A stretch of DNA of 64,000 bases from Trogon surrucura (lineage: Eukaryota; Chordata; Aves; Trogoniformes; Trogonidae), in NCBI GenBank assembly GCA_020746105.1, contig CM036618.1:13251001-13315000 (forward strand). The letters run 5' to 3'. Both the position numbers and the translations under genes were made by a program. Positions within the stretch are counted from its first letter, which is position 1; each line of letters opens with the position of its first letter. Positions 36,901 through 48,739 of the stretch are shown piece after piece. Below the pieces are notes generated by a model. That model made no database searches and was not told where the DNA came from. It saw only the letters and a list, made by a program, of their open reading frames with translations.

Positions 36901-38839
36901 GAATGAGGCCCTTAAGGGACAGACACATAAAAGCAACACGTCTCTTGAACCTCTGTTTCCAAGAACTTCTTTGGCATTCATTTCCATGGAATAAAGAAAT
37001 CCTGGAATCTAAGAAAAGACGTGTCAAATATAAATGAGTCAGGTGACAGTTGTAGCAAAGTTAATGTGCGTGTAGGTGGCACAAACCTTCTGGCTGTTTC
37101 CTCTACTGGTTTCTGTTCAAATTGGTTTCTGTTCTCTTCTGTTTCCCCTTCAGAGTTTTGGAGGAGAATTATTCTAAAGAATAGGAATATTGACTGTCAA
37201 AGAGCACCCATTGGCATGGAACAGTCATCCACTGGGATTTTATTTTTACCATCAACAGAATGCCAGAGAATGATTGGGGCCCAGAAGTTACATCTATGCA
37301 AAGAAATCAAACAATGCCCTGGATCTTGGCATTGGTGTTGGGAAAGTGTTGTCTCCGTGACCTAATAACCATTACATGGTAATTACTCATCCAATTCAGT
37401 AAATAAAATGCACAACAAAGATATATACTGATGCTGTTAGTGTGAAAACGGAGCCCAAAATAAACTCATATTTTCCCATTTGATTTAGCTATACATTTAA
37501 TTTGTATGGTGAGGCTGCACAGTTGGTTAAATAATTATTCAGTTGTCTATCTACTATAATCACTCGATTTTTAGAAACCTAAAAATGGAGAATAAAAATG
37601 TTTGATTCAAGTTCTGCAAACATATCTAGCAATGTAATGGGTACTGAAATTCTGAAACTACAGTCCTAGTGCAAGCAACGCCCATGGTGTACTGATGGAA
37701 ATCTCTGCTGCAAAGGTAAAGGAAATATCTGTTCAGTATTAGTCAAGCAGAAAGTATACAACATTCTCCATTTTACTGTAAATGTTTGTAAAATGCAGAC
37801 TTCAAGTCCAAATCTTTTGTTCCCATGGTACATTTTAAACCTTCATTAAAAAGGGAGATATCTGTGGAGGCAGTAAAAGCAGTAAGATCCCAATTAGCTT
37901 ACTATCCTCCATGGACAGTAAACATACTGCATGGGTGAAGGGAAGGAGAAACTTATACTCCCTGGATATACATATTCCCTATATTGATATGTCTGTTTTC
38001 AGAGTACCATTAATTTCCTCTTGGAAACTTTCATGTTGCTTATTGGTCTCAGTGGAAAACAGTAGTGTAAAATTTCAGCATTTCAAAAAAAGAGTCTTGT
38101 TTGAACTGTTGTTATAGCAAGGTTATTTTCATGCTTGGGTATGGGGAAAAAAGAGAGAGCATGCCCAAATCTTTGTCACATAGGTGTAACATCAGTTGAT
38201 TCTCTCATGTTTCCAAAAAAAAATGTTCCAAAAATCAAAATAGAAGTGATGGCTAGGTTTTTACATTGTGAACTGTGTAATTCAAATTTTAATTTGTGAA
38301 GATTCTCCCAGAGAAAGGATTGGGAAGGACTACATGCTGGCAAACATTTTCCGCTCCAATAAACCTGTATTTTCTGGAAAAAAAACCCACAAAACTAAAC
38401 CTTTAAACAGTGTTTTGTGATTTAGTGTTGAATTCAGCCTTGAAATGCAAGAATAACCAGGTGATTTACTTACACACTTTGATATATACTTTTTCTATTA
38501 TGTGAGTTCATGTAAATACAGTAATCTCTTCTAGCATTTGAAGATCAAGAGTAAATTGAAATTTGGTGAGCTTTTGGTGAAATCAGTTAAGTTAGAGCAA
38601 GCTTTAATTTGATCCTTTATATCTTTTGAAGCTTAATATTTCACACAAAAATAAGATGTTGCATGTGACATTTAAAATTTGTCTTATAACACTGGAAGGA
38701 ATTGGTTTAATGCATCAGAAATGTTTCAAACAGGTTATAGGAATTAATGAGCTTGGCTTTGGGCTAACCCTACTGCAACCCAAAAAATTACATCCTAAAC
38801 TCCAGACAACTAACACTGGTGCATAACCAATGACAGCGG
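33948..38839. other. Intergenic, no gene recognised
   Basis: Nearly 5 kb of AT-rich sequence with no recognised interspersed repeat, unusual for this repeat-dense window. A short (TA)n lies at about 34071-34084. Open frames up to 114 residues (37021-37365) have no recognisable domain. Confidence 0.6.
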
Positions 38840-39036
38840 AAAAGAAAAACTCCTGAGGGTGGTGAAACACTGGAACAGGTTGCTCAGAGAGATGGCAGAA
38901 GCCCCATCCCTGGAAACACTCAAGGTCAGGTTTGATGAGCCTCTGAGCAACCAGATCTAGCTGAAGATGCCCCTGCTCACTGCAGAGATGACCTTTAAAG
39001 GTCCCTTCTCTTCCAAAACATTCTATGATTCTATGA
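38840..39036 (+). mobile_element. CR1 LINE 3' fragment
   Basis: From 'aactcctgagggtggtgaaa' through 'ctcagagagatggcagaagc' and 'cctttaaaggtcccttctct' to CATTCTATGATTCTATGA. 5'-truncated; same subfamily as 29852-30043. Confidence 0.92.
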
Positions 39037-39208
39037 AAAGCTTTGTGGTCCTCTAAAAAGAGAAAATACAAGGAAAAAGCAGTTGGCCATTGTGAGTGGA
39101 TATTATTCCATGTTTTTCAGAAGTAAATGAGGAGCTGGACCCACAGCCCCTGTCCTTAGGAATTTACAGTCTGCTAGGAGTGAACTGGGAAAAGACTGAT
39201 TCAGATAA

Positions 39209-39300
39209 ATCACAGAATCACAGAATCTCCTTGATTGGAAAAGACCTTTAAGATCATTGAGTCCAGCCATTAAACTAACACTGATGAGTCCTTGACTAGA
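39209..39300 (-). mobile_element. Short CR1 LINE 3' fragment
   Basis: The + strand reads ATCACAGAATCACAGAATC, then 'ttgattggaaaagaccttta' and 'agatcattgagtccagccat'. About 90 bp, old. Confidence 0.85.
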
Positions 39301-41119
39301 CTGTGTAGATAAAGGATGCTGATACATCCCAGTTATCTATATACTGGGACCCAGTTTTGTCAACCTATATGTAAATATTAACTGCTTCCTAAATGTCATG
39401 CATGTGTTTTTAGAAACAGGTAAAACATTAAGTGGGCTAAAAGTTGAAAAGGCGTACTTTAATAATTAATAATATCTTCTTTCCGAAAGATTACTGTCTT
39501 CGCCTCCACTATTACTTTCAGTTTGTCTTACCAAATTAACATGTAAAGATGTAAAAACAGTCATATTTTGTTAAGGTTATGTTTTACATGCATTCTCAAC
39601 TTGTGTAGTGTTATCATTTGATACTTTTGGAGTATTTCACTCCAATTTTGCAGTAAGTAGTAGTTTCCTACATTCCCACAATATATTTGTACTTACTGTA
39701 AACCAGAAAGGATGTGTTAATCATTTAACGTTAAAAACACAAAAGCAAAGCCAGATGTTTATTCCTCATTCATGGTGTAAACCCAAAAGAGAACATGCTG
39801 GTCCTGTCTCATCAAATACAGTTTAACATCAGGGAAAGTGCTGAGAATGCCATAACTCTTCAGCTTATATATTTTCTTGAAATCTTGTTTACTGAAGGGG
39901 TAATATTATCATTCAGGGAGTTTGTTTGCTTTTAAAGTTTTGTTAATCAGTGTTTGTTTAGGAAGCCTGTAAACGAACCACCGCACTGTTTAGTTTGAAT
40001 CTGTGACTTCCTGAGATCCAGGTGCTCAGTGAGTAGAGCCCTTTTGCCTGGTTTTTGCAACCCTCTTTTTTATTCTGTCCCCTCATATTCCCCTTTCCCA
40101 TTTTTGCTGTCCTGTAGCACAGCAAAAAGGGTGAAGCAGGTTAACCTGCCAGCTTTATCTCTTGTTCCGCTAATTTCTTGGAAATTGGTTTGCCCTGTCT
40201 ATGTTAGCAGGATATGGAGCTCTGGGCTTTTTCTGATATTTTTTCTTTTTTTTTTTCCCCCACTAGAATTAAAAAAATATTACCAAGCAAGATAGGCATG
40301 AAATGCAAGACATACTATTGTATTCATTTTTTGAAAATATATATTTAAAATATTAATAATTTATACATGAGTTTTAGCAAACTTTTTATTAGACTAGATT
40401 ATAGCAAGGAGCTCTTTATATGGTATTTTATATATATTTTTTTAATTTTTAGAGAAAGGAACTGGAGAAAATTTGTACCTAGCTGGCAAAAATTATTTTC
40501 TGTCTATGATTTGCTATTTCAGAGATGTAATCAATAGCAAGACTTTTGTCTCTACTAATATCATGCTCTAAATCCGATATTATAATCCTAGAATTCAAGT
40601 AATTTTACTTCCTGCAAAAGAGGATGCAACCCTCCCCACATTTAGTGTAAGAATTTGTAAGCCTTCTGGATTGTTTTCTGACATTATTAACAGAAGAGAA
40701 TGCCTCAGGGTTCTTACTGTAGCTGTGGGGCTTTCAGTTGCTTATCAACTCACCTGGAAAATCAATAATTGCAAAACAAACTTCACAGAGAACTAATACA
40801 GACACTAGCAGTGATGGTCAAGTAGCTGCCAGTTATCCGCTGCAGAAATAAAGTATTTAAATGAAACTCTTATTGATGAGCAATTAGTGTGCATAACAGG
40901 CAGCCAGATTCTCAGATTTAAATAATTCAGAGGTTTTAATCCCTGAAAGAAATATCAGTGATTGTGAAAGGTTTGAGACTGATGGCCCCTGGAAAATGAA
41001 ATCCTCTCTTTATGCCGTGAACCTGCAGTGCATACCTGGGGCAGCCTTGACTCTCTTGTTGCTTGGGCTGCTAAAGGGCTTCACTCCTTCCCTGGAAGAC
41101 CTGCTGCACCTAACGGCAG
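39301..41119. other. Intergenic, no gene recognised
   Basis: AT-rich sequence. The section 40846-40975 looks like possible conserved non-coding DNA (words such as GAGCAATTAGTGTGC). The start of the next CR1 is uncertain; 41000-41119 is GC-richer and does not match CR1 that I can see. Confidence 0.5.
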
Positions 41120-42100
41120 TGTCTGATGGGAGACCAGTGACGAGGGGTTGGTACTGGGACCGATGCTGTTTAACGTCTTTGTCAGTGACATGGATGGGGG
41201 GATCGAGTGCCTTCTCAGAAAGTTTGCTGCTGACACCAAGCTGTGGGGTGCAGTCAACACTCACGGAAAGAGATGCCATCCAGAGTGACCTGGATGGGCT
41301 GGACAGGTGGGCCTGTGCAAATCTCACGAAGTTCAACAAGGCCAAGTGCAAGGTCCATCACCTGGGTTGGGGCAATCCCAAGCACAAATACAGGCTGAGC
41401 GATGAGTGGATTAAAAGCAGCCCTGCAGAGAAGGACTTGGGGCTGTTGGTGGATGAAATACTGAACATGAGGCAGCAGTGGGCACTTGCAGCCCAAAAAG
41501 CCAGTCACATCCTGGGCTGCATCAAGAGAAGCATGGCCAGCAGGTTGAGGGAGGTGATTCTCACATGGACTCTGCTCTTGTGAGACCCCTGCCTGGAGTA
41601 CTGTGTCCAGCTCTGGGGCCTCCGGTGTAAGAAAGACGTTGGTGTGCTCTAGTGGTTCTGGAGGAGGGTCACAAAGATGATCAGGGGGTTGGAGCGCCTC
41701 CCCTGTGAGGACAGGCTGAGAGAGTTGAGGCTGGTCAGCGTGGAGAAGAGAGGGCTCTGGGAAGACCTTATAGAGGCCTTCCAGTACCTAGACGGGACTA
41801 CAGGAAAGAAGGGGAGGGACTCTTTATCAGGGAGTGTAGTGATAGAGCAAGGGGTAATGGTTTTAAACTGAAAGAGAGGAAATTTAGGTTTGATATTAGG
41901 AAGAAATTGTTTTCTGTGAGGGTGTTGAGGCACTGGAACAAGTTGCCCAAGGAAGTTGTGGATGCCCTCTCCTGGGAAATGTTCAAGGCCAGGCTGGATG
42001 GGGCTTTGAGCAATGTGGTCTGGTGGGAGGTGTCCCTGGCCATGGCAGGAGGGTTGGAACTAAATAGGTCCCTTCCAACTCAAACAATTCTATGATTCTA
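41120..42100 (+). mobile_element. CR1 LINE 3' part (about 980 bp) with reverse transcriptase remnant
   Basis: The longest young-type CR1 copy here. Near the start, after a frame change, it encodes the reverse transcriptase stretch matching LGPMLFN-F-VSDMD and then A-D-T-K-L-W-G (41150-41250). It then runs through [20 protein letters not shown] and the ORF2 tail to CAATTCTATGATTCTAT. The intact open frame 40996-41583 (195 residues) is a mixture: its first third is unrelated or out-of-frame sequence and its last two thirds the CR1 frame. Several later frame breaks make it non-functional. Confidence 0.92.
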
Positions 42101-43540
42101 TTTTTCTAATAAAACACAGATCCTTTTGCATATAGTTGCAAGTAAAAATGCTGATGAGTGGTTACTGCCATGTTCTTGCTGTGTGTCTGAGCTGAGTGCA
42201 AACATGCTTTTTTATTGTACTTATTACTATTCACCATTTTCCTAACTAGTTAGTGGTCTGGCTCAGAAGCACTTGATTAATGTGAAGGAAGTCTGAGTCA
42301 ATATTGTAGGGTATCATCACAGCATACTTTGGAGCAGATCAACCACTATACTAGAGTTGTTTTGCATCACCTGGAAAATACAAAGATACAAAACCTGCTT
42401 TTTTTTGTTCTTCTCTTTGTATGTGTAAGCAAAAACTCAAGGATGAGAAATCAGAAATACAAAGGACAACTGAGTGCCTTACAAGCAGATGCATGGCATG
42501 AATACAGTGTGCATGCTGTAATCTGCCTCTCGGGGTGGAGGAATTAATTTAGAAATAAATTAAGTTTCTCTCCTCTTGTCACAAAAGTTTAGCTCAGGTC
42601 TCCAGGTTGCAGGCGTAAGTCTTCTTAGTGCCGATGGGATTTTTAATGTCTAGATTTACATCTCAGAAACTATACCAAGTATGAGTGTGTTTTGCTTTAA
42701 TTGCTTAAATATTTTAAATTTATTGTGTTGCATATACACAAACTAAGGAAAGCAAATTTCTCTCTCATTGAAATTTATGGTGGAGAAATTCAGGCAGAGA
42801 TTGTCTGTAAAACACACCTAGGACCATCTACTGAGTCTTGGATTATCGTTCATTAGTAATATAGATTTTTTTTCCTAGAGTTCAGATTACTGAAGTCCTA
42901 TTGCTCGCGTTTTGATGGAGAACATTGAAGTCTTTATTCCGTAAAACTCCCTCGTACAGCCTTTTAAACAGTTACAAATTTTGAAAATACGTTTTGTAGT
43001 TGATTTAGGCCATATGCTGTATTTTCCAATGTTCATAAAATAACAAATCAGGAAAAAAAATTGTAATTGCTTAATATCAGAATACAAAATCACATTTGTA
43101 TTATTAACGCTGTTAATATGTATTGATATTATCATATGTTTTATTCAAGAGAAATAGACAAAAAATGTGATCTATTTTCAGATTTATCTTGTTCTACACA
43201 ACATTTGCCCGCAATCTAATCAATTTACTTGGCATCTCAGTTGGCATCTTTAGTGAAAATAGCAACTGAGCTCGCTTTCTTACATTCGGACTCATACTTA
43301 CTCTACTGTTTTAAGAAATCTGAACACAGTATGATGAGTCCAGGTCTCAAGCATGTTTTAAACAGGTTACACAAGTTTTGATAACTTTCCAAAGAAGTTC
43401 TGAAAGGAGGGTTTTAAAAGGAACGCAAAATAACTGTGGAGGGTGGAGAAAGGAGCAGAGCTTGTCACTGCATCTGTAACAGGAGATTAAACAAGTGTGG
43501 GACCATTCTGCAACACAGAATAGACCATTTATCCTTTTAT
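42101..43540. other. Intergenic, no gene recognised
   Basis: AT-rich unique-looking sequence up to the target site of the solo LTR. No gene or repeat recognised. Confidence 0.6.
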
Positions 43541-43545
43541 CCTTA
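43541..43545. repeat. Target-site duplication, left copy (CCTTA)
   Basis: Five bases directly before the LTR start; identical to 44740-44744 after the LTR end. Confidence 0.85.
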
Positions 43546-44739
43546 TGTATTGGTTTGGCCTGGCTGGATTTTGGCAGCGGGGGGTGGGGGGGGAGCTGCA
43601 GGGTGGCTTCTACAGGAAGCTACTGGAAGCTCCCCAAGTTTGATAGAGCCAATGCCAGCCGGCTCCAAAGAGGGACCCGCCGCTGGCCAAGGCTGAGCCT
43701 ATCAGTAAGGTGATAGCAGAGGAACGCCTCTGTGAAAAACATATTTAAGAACGGGAAAAAGAACTGCGCCACAACAGCTGGCACAGAGATGGAGGAGTGA
43801 GAATCTGTGCAGACACCAAGGTCAGTGAAGAAGGAGCGGGGGAGGATGAGCTCCAGGCGCCGGAGCAGAAAGAGTCCCTCGGGTCCGTGGTGAAGACCAT
43901 GGTGAAGCGGGTTGTCCCCCTGCAGCCCATGGGCGAGGTGCAAGTGTCCACTGTGAGGATCACCGCATAGATGTCCAGCGTGTAGAGGACTCCACGCTGT
44001 GTGGGTGGATGCCTGAAGGGAGCTGTAGCCCGTGGGAAACCACATCAGAGCAAGTCGCTGCCGGAACCTGTAGCCCGTGGAAGAGAGGAATGCCCACGCT
44101 GGAGCAGGTTGGCTGGTGGGACTTTTGGGACGCTGCGGGTGGCTCACGCTGGAGCAGTTTCCCCTGAAGGACTGCGCCTCAGACTCACGAGGGGTGGGCT
44201 GCCCCTCGTGAGGTGTCTCACATTGGGCAGTTTGTGATGAATTGCCCTTTGTGGGACGACTCACACGGAGAAGAGAGTGTGAAGCTTGTCTCCCGTGAGA
44301 GGGACCCCACAATGGCCCTGGGGAAGAGTGAAGAGTCCTCCCCCGGAGTGAAGAAGTGGTGGAACCAACATTGGATGAACTGACTGTAACCCCCATTCCC
44401 TGTCCCCCTGCGCCGCTCGGGGGAGGAGGTGGATAAACAGGGATGATGTTGAGCCTGCGAAGAAGGGAGGGATGGGGAGAAGGTGTTCTGTTTGTTAAGA
44501 TCTGTTTGCTTTTTTCTCATTTCTCACTACTCCTCTCTGACTAGCTCTCTTAATAAATGTGCTTAATTTCCCCAAAATTGAGTCTGTTTTGCCTGGGATG
44601 GTAAATGAAAGTGATCTCCCTGTCCTCATCTCAAACCCTGAACCCTTTGAAATATTTTCTTCCCCTATCTAGCAGTGAAGGGGGAGTGAAAGAGCAACTG
44701 TGTGGGTACCTGGCTGCTGACCAGGGTCAAAGCACGACA
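43546..44739 (+). mobile_element. Solo LTR of an endogenous retrovirus (1194 bp)
   Basis: Starts TGTATTGGTTTGGCC and ends GGGTCAAAGCACGACA, flanked by a perfect 5-bp duplication (CCTTA). The polyadenylation signal AATAAA lies at 44552-44557, about 190 bases before the end, and an AT-rich TATTTAA near 43741-43747 may serve as a TATA box. The middle is GC-rich, with degenerate internal repeats built around GTAGCCCGTGGGA / GCTGGAGCAG (about 44020-44270). There is no primer binding site or internal region, so it arose by recombination between the two LTRs of a provirus. The 258-residue minus-strand open frame 43620-44396 is antisense to the LTR and is not a gene. The 5-bp duplication fits ERVL- or ERV1/ERVK-type integrases; I cannot fix the class. 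Confidence 0.9.
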
Positions 44740-44744
44740 CCTTA
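44740..44744. repeat. Target-site duplication, right copy (CCTTA)
   Basis: Identical to 43541-43545 and immediately after the LTR's terminal CGACA. Confidence 0.85.
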
Positions 44745-45629
44745 AAAGAGTGAAAACTGCGTGATGGAGATGCTGCCCAGCCTCTGCTAACTTCTGAACA
44801 GTGCCCAGAATTATTAGGGAGTGGCCTGGTAGTTTAGCGGCACGACTGATCAAGTCCCAGCGCCTGTGTCCCAGCCTTGTTTCTTTTGTTAGCAGTGACT
44901 TGCACGTGGTTCTGTAAGAGGCATTACTGCTCCGCAACAAGGCAAAATAACTTCGTATGTCATAAGGGCGGTGTAGCTGGGTGAGGTTCAACACAGGGAA
45001 ACACATGAGGAACTCAACACATTAGTGGGGCATTCGTGATTTAATTAATATGGGCCAAATCATTTTTGTATTTTAATAAAGGTTAAAGCCATTGCATGAA
45101 ATGGAATAGGAGTACCTTGTGGCCAATGGAGGTTAAAGAGTTTCCTTTATATAATGTAATACCAACATGTGGCTGGTGGTTATTTTTTTCCCTCTAAGTT
45201 ATAAAACCCTGGTTGTTAAGTAACAACTGTCAGTGTTCACTTATCCATCGCTCCAGCTCCATGCTAGAGTGTGACATCCCAAAGTGACCTGAGCTCCAGC
45301 TAGATGTGACCTCCTCTTCACACCCAATTACCCTCAGAGTTTGTAGCTGTATTCCAAAGTATGTGGCTGAAGATATGTAGACTACCAATTTTTTTTTTTT
45401 CTGGTGATCTTGAAAACCAGAATTTTTCTACAGTTTGTGATAGCTCGTGGGAAAAGTGGATACACCTAGGTCTTACCAGGTTAAGGAGGAGATACAATAT
45501 CCCTCCAGACATTTCTATTCATACCAGTTCTTGTTTTCTTGTTCTTTCTCTTTCATCTGAATACTATTTAAAATGTATCTAAGGTTGGGCTGTTAAGATG
45601 AGGCAATTCCCATCGGTACTGCAACAATT
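44745..45629. other. Unassigned spacer
   Basis: No gene seen. A TATA-like TTATAAAACCC lies at about 45200-45210, preceded by an AATAAAGG near 45077; these could be chance or the remains of another LTR. Confidence 0.45.
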
Positions 45630-46957
45630 TGTGTGATGTGTTCATAAAGTGATGTGGATAGTGGAATCAAGTGTACCCTGATGAATTTTGCTGATGATGC
45701 CAAATTGAGTGGGGAAATGGACACTTCAGAATGGAAAGCAACCCTGTAGAAAGACCTGGATAGGCTGAAACAGTGGGCTAACTAGAACCTTATGAAGTTC
45801 AGCAAGGACAAGTGGAAAACATAATCCAGGAATAATCCGGGAGTGAGGCACAGGTTGGAATTTGGCCAGCTGGAGAGCGGCTCTGTGGAAAGGGACCTGC
45901 GGGTGCTGGTGGACAACAAATTCAATATGAGTGAACAGTGTGCTGCTGTGGCAAAGAAAGCTGCAGGGTTTCATCATCAAGGGCATCACGAGCAGAGATA
46001 TGGAAGTCATTATCCCACTCCACTTAGCATTTGTCAGGCCACGCCTGGAATGCTGAGTTTTGTTTTAGTTCATGCTATACAAAAAAGATGAGGACAGGCT
46101 GGAGATGGCCCAGAAAAGGGCTGCAAAGGTGATCAGAGGACTGGGAAGCCTTCCATACGAGGAATGGCAGAGAGTATTGGTTTGTTCAACCTTGAAAAAA
46201 GAAGGCTTAGAATAGAATTTATCACCATGTTCCAGTATTTAAAGGGTGACTATAAGAAGGAGACTCCCTTTTTACAAGGATTGACATGGAAATGAGGATG
46301 GATAATGGGTACAAGTTACTCTTGGGGAAACTCCGACTGGACATCAGAGGAAAATGTTTCACAATGAGAACAATCAGTCTTTGGAATACTCTCTCTAGGG
46401 AATCATAGAATAGTGGGGTAAAGGGGGAGAATCACCTCTCTTGACCTGCTGGCTACACTGCTCTTTATACATCCAAGGATGCAGTTGGCCTTCTGGGCTG
46501 CATGAGCGCACTGCCGGCTCATGTTGGACTTCTCATCTATGAACACCTCCAAGTCTTTCTCTTCAGGGCTACTCTCAACCCACTCTGTGCCCAGTTTATA
46601 TTTGCGCCTGGGATTGGCCCAACCCAGGTGAAGGACCTTGCACTTTGACTTGTTGAAGCTCGTGCAGTTTGCACTGGCTCATTTCTCAAGCCTGTCAAGG
46701 TCCCTCTGGATGGCATCTCTTCCCTCAAGTGAGTCCAAGGCACCACACAGCTTGGTGTCGTCGGCAAACTTACTGAGGGTGCACTCAATGCCGTTGTCCC
46801 TGTCGCTGACAAAGATATTGAAGTGGTGGATTCCCCAACATTGGGCACTTTTAAGACTCAGCTGGACAGGGTGTTGGGCCATCTTGTATAGACTAGGCTT
46901 TTGCCAGGGAAGATTTGACCAGATGATCCTTGAGGTTCCTTCCGTCCTGGTATTCTG
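45630..46957 (+). mobile_element. Older + strand CR1 LINE split by an inverted CR1
   Basis: The older copy starts in the reverse transcriptase region (S-G-I-K-C-T-L-M-N-F-A-D-D-A-K-L-S-G at about 45658-45712), runs with several stops to CTCTCTAGGGAA (46400), and resumes at 46823 with GTGGTGGATTCCCCAACATT. It ends near 46957 at TGGTATTCTGAGG, where the terminal 8-base repeats are decayed. The interruption is a second CR1 on the minus strand (46401-46822). Confidence 0.85.
46401..46822 (-). mobile_element. Inverted CR1 LINE insert inside the older CR1
   Basis: The + strand begins AATCATAGAATAGTGGGG (CR1 3' end) and then jumps to reverse transcriptase sequence. On the minus strand this reads [21 protein letters not shown] and then [13 protein letters not shown]. 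The normal 300-400 bases between that region and the 3' end are missing, so the insert is internally deleted. Its edges lie between AGGGAA and GTGGTGG of the host CR1. Confidence 0.85.
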
Positions 46958-48655
46958 AGGTGAAATGGGATCTATACGAGAAGAGAGCACTGTCTTTTGC
47001 TCTGATAGGCATAAATGCCCCTCAATAAGTATAAAAGAGACAAGACAGCAATTAAAGCTAAGAGTATATTTCCCCCTTTGAAACTGAGAGAAACAAATTT
47101 AATTAAAAATCTAAATATGCTTTTAATGCTTTTATATTAATTTAATTTAGTTGGAAAAGAGATAGTCTTGAATATGAAAGTCTTTGAATACCAGAGCAAT
47201 GGATTTTTTATCACATAAGGTTCAAACTTCATGCGAGCTTCTCATGAAATTTCAGTCTGACTCTCAGCCTAGCTCTGATCTGGCTTTGATCTTCCACAAT
47301 AGATTTATGTAATCCAGAAGCAATTTTTTTTCTACAGCCCACTTCTATCCTCCATGAATATATATAAATAAAAATATTTTAACATAGGAAGCCTCTGAGT
47401 TGATGTGTCCGTAGTACTGACATTGTTGAACAGGCTCTTACCTTAATTTGTACAGAAGTGAACAAGAGTGGCAGCACTCAAAGGGCTGCCAAGACCCATG
47501 TTCATCTTTTTACTCATCTCCTTTAGAAAGAAGATAAAAATTGATCTTTTGAATGAACAAATGAATGAAAAACTCCATCAGTGCAGAAGCAGCTTTCAGG
47601 AGAATGTGATACTTGAGGAAGCAGTTTGGTTATCAGCTACTCCAGGGCAGCAAAGTAGATATTTCAGGTTCAGTTTTCACAAAAGTATTCCTGAGCTATA
47701 TACACAAATCTGCAATTATAAAACCAGGAAAAGAACATGCCATAGAGTTCAAGACCATGTGATTCAATTGCTGTAGTGATGACCCTTCTTCCAAATAACC
47801 CTAAAATAAAATAAAATATGAAAGCATACATTTACAGAACAACAAAAATGCCATTTGAGATTTTTTACAGTATTTTTGTTAATTTAATTGCTTGGACTGC
47901 TCTGAAATGCAAGGCAAAATAAAATGCTTTACAACTAACAGTGCCCTTGCTCACCAACTATTTCTGTATTAATTTTATTCATAATTGAAAAGCGAAGATT
48001 TAGAAATTAATTGTAGCACTTAGGCTGTAAATTCCTCATAGCAAAAGGCCCCTTTATCTTCTGTGTTATCTTTTGTTGTGGCATTAGTGATGCTTAGATA
48101 AAATGCTTTTAATTGTCAAGAAAATTATTCTGAATGCAGCTGTTCTTCAGGACTCATCTCTAAATAGTGCCATCAAAACATCACAATATCCAAATATGTT
48201 TCCCCTGTTAACACTGATCACTGAACTCTTTGAATGTGTATTTTTCATCTGTGGTGCTGTTATTTTAACAACAACCCCTAGTTAGGGCTGACATCTCACC
48301 AGCCTTATTTGATCATACAGTTCATTCTGACCTCAGACAAATTATTTAAAGCTGTTGAGTTTCATTTTTAATAAAAAATGGTGTGCACATTCTTCTTTTT
48401 CCTTAGTGACTAACCCATTTAAAGTCTGTCTTCATTGACAGTATTACTGTCCTGTTGATCTCTGTGGGGTGGGGCAGCATCTAGCATAAGTGTCTCCATC
48501 ATAATAATATTCCAGGATCCCTGCAGCCCTCCACAAAAGGAATTTATAATTCCAGTGGACAGACCGTGCCGGATGTTGACCAGCCATGATCATGGTGATG
48601 GTCACAGTTGACAGGTCCATGGTGCTGTTTACTGGAAGGAAACCAGTGATCTGGG
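46958..48655. other. Intergenic, no gene recognised
   Basis: AT-rich unique-looking sequence. Open frame 47468-47776 (102 residues) has no recognisable domain. Confidence 0.6.
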
Positions 48656-48735
48656 AGTGTGTCCCTGCTGAGAGAGCGGGGCTGGCTCAACCTGGAGAAG
48701 GGAAGGCTGACGAGGGATTTCTCATTCTTGCCCAC
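48656..48735 (+). mobile_element. Possible CR1 fragment
   Basis: AGAGCGGGGCTGGCTCAACC followed by TGGAGAAGGGAAGGCTGA resembles the CR1 ORF2 'LSLEKRRL' region, but flanking CR1 sequence is missing. Weak call. Confidence 0.4.
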
Positions 48736-48739
48736 CATG

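Noticed and set aside
40996..41583. 195-residue open frame as a gene
   Set aside because: Its C-terminal two thirds are CR1 ORF2; the rest is a fortuitous open extension.
43620..44396. 258-residue minus-strand open frame
   Set aside because: It lies wholly inside the solo LTR, antisense to its polyadenylation signal, with low-complexity Ser/His/Leu composition and no domain.
45200..45290. TATA-like promoter (TTATAAAACCC) of an unknown gene or LTR
   Set aside because: No gene downstream and no LTR ends could be located; too little to support.
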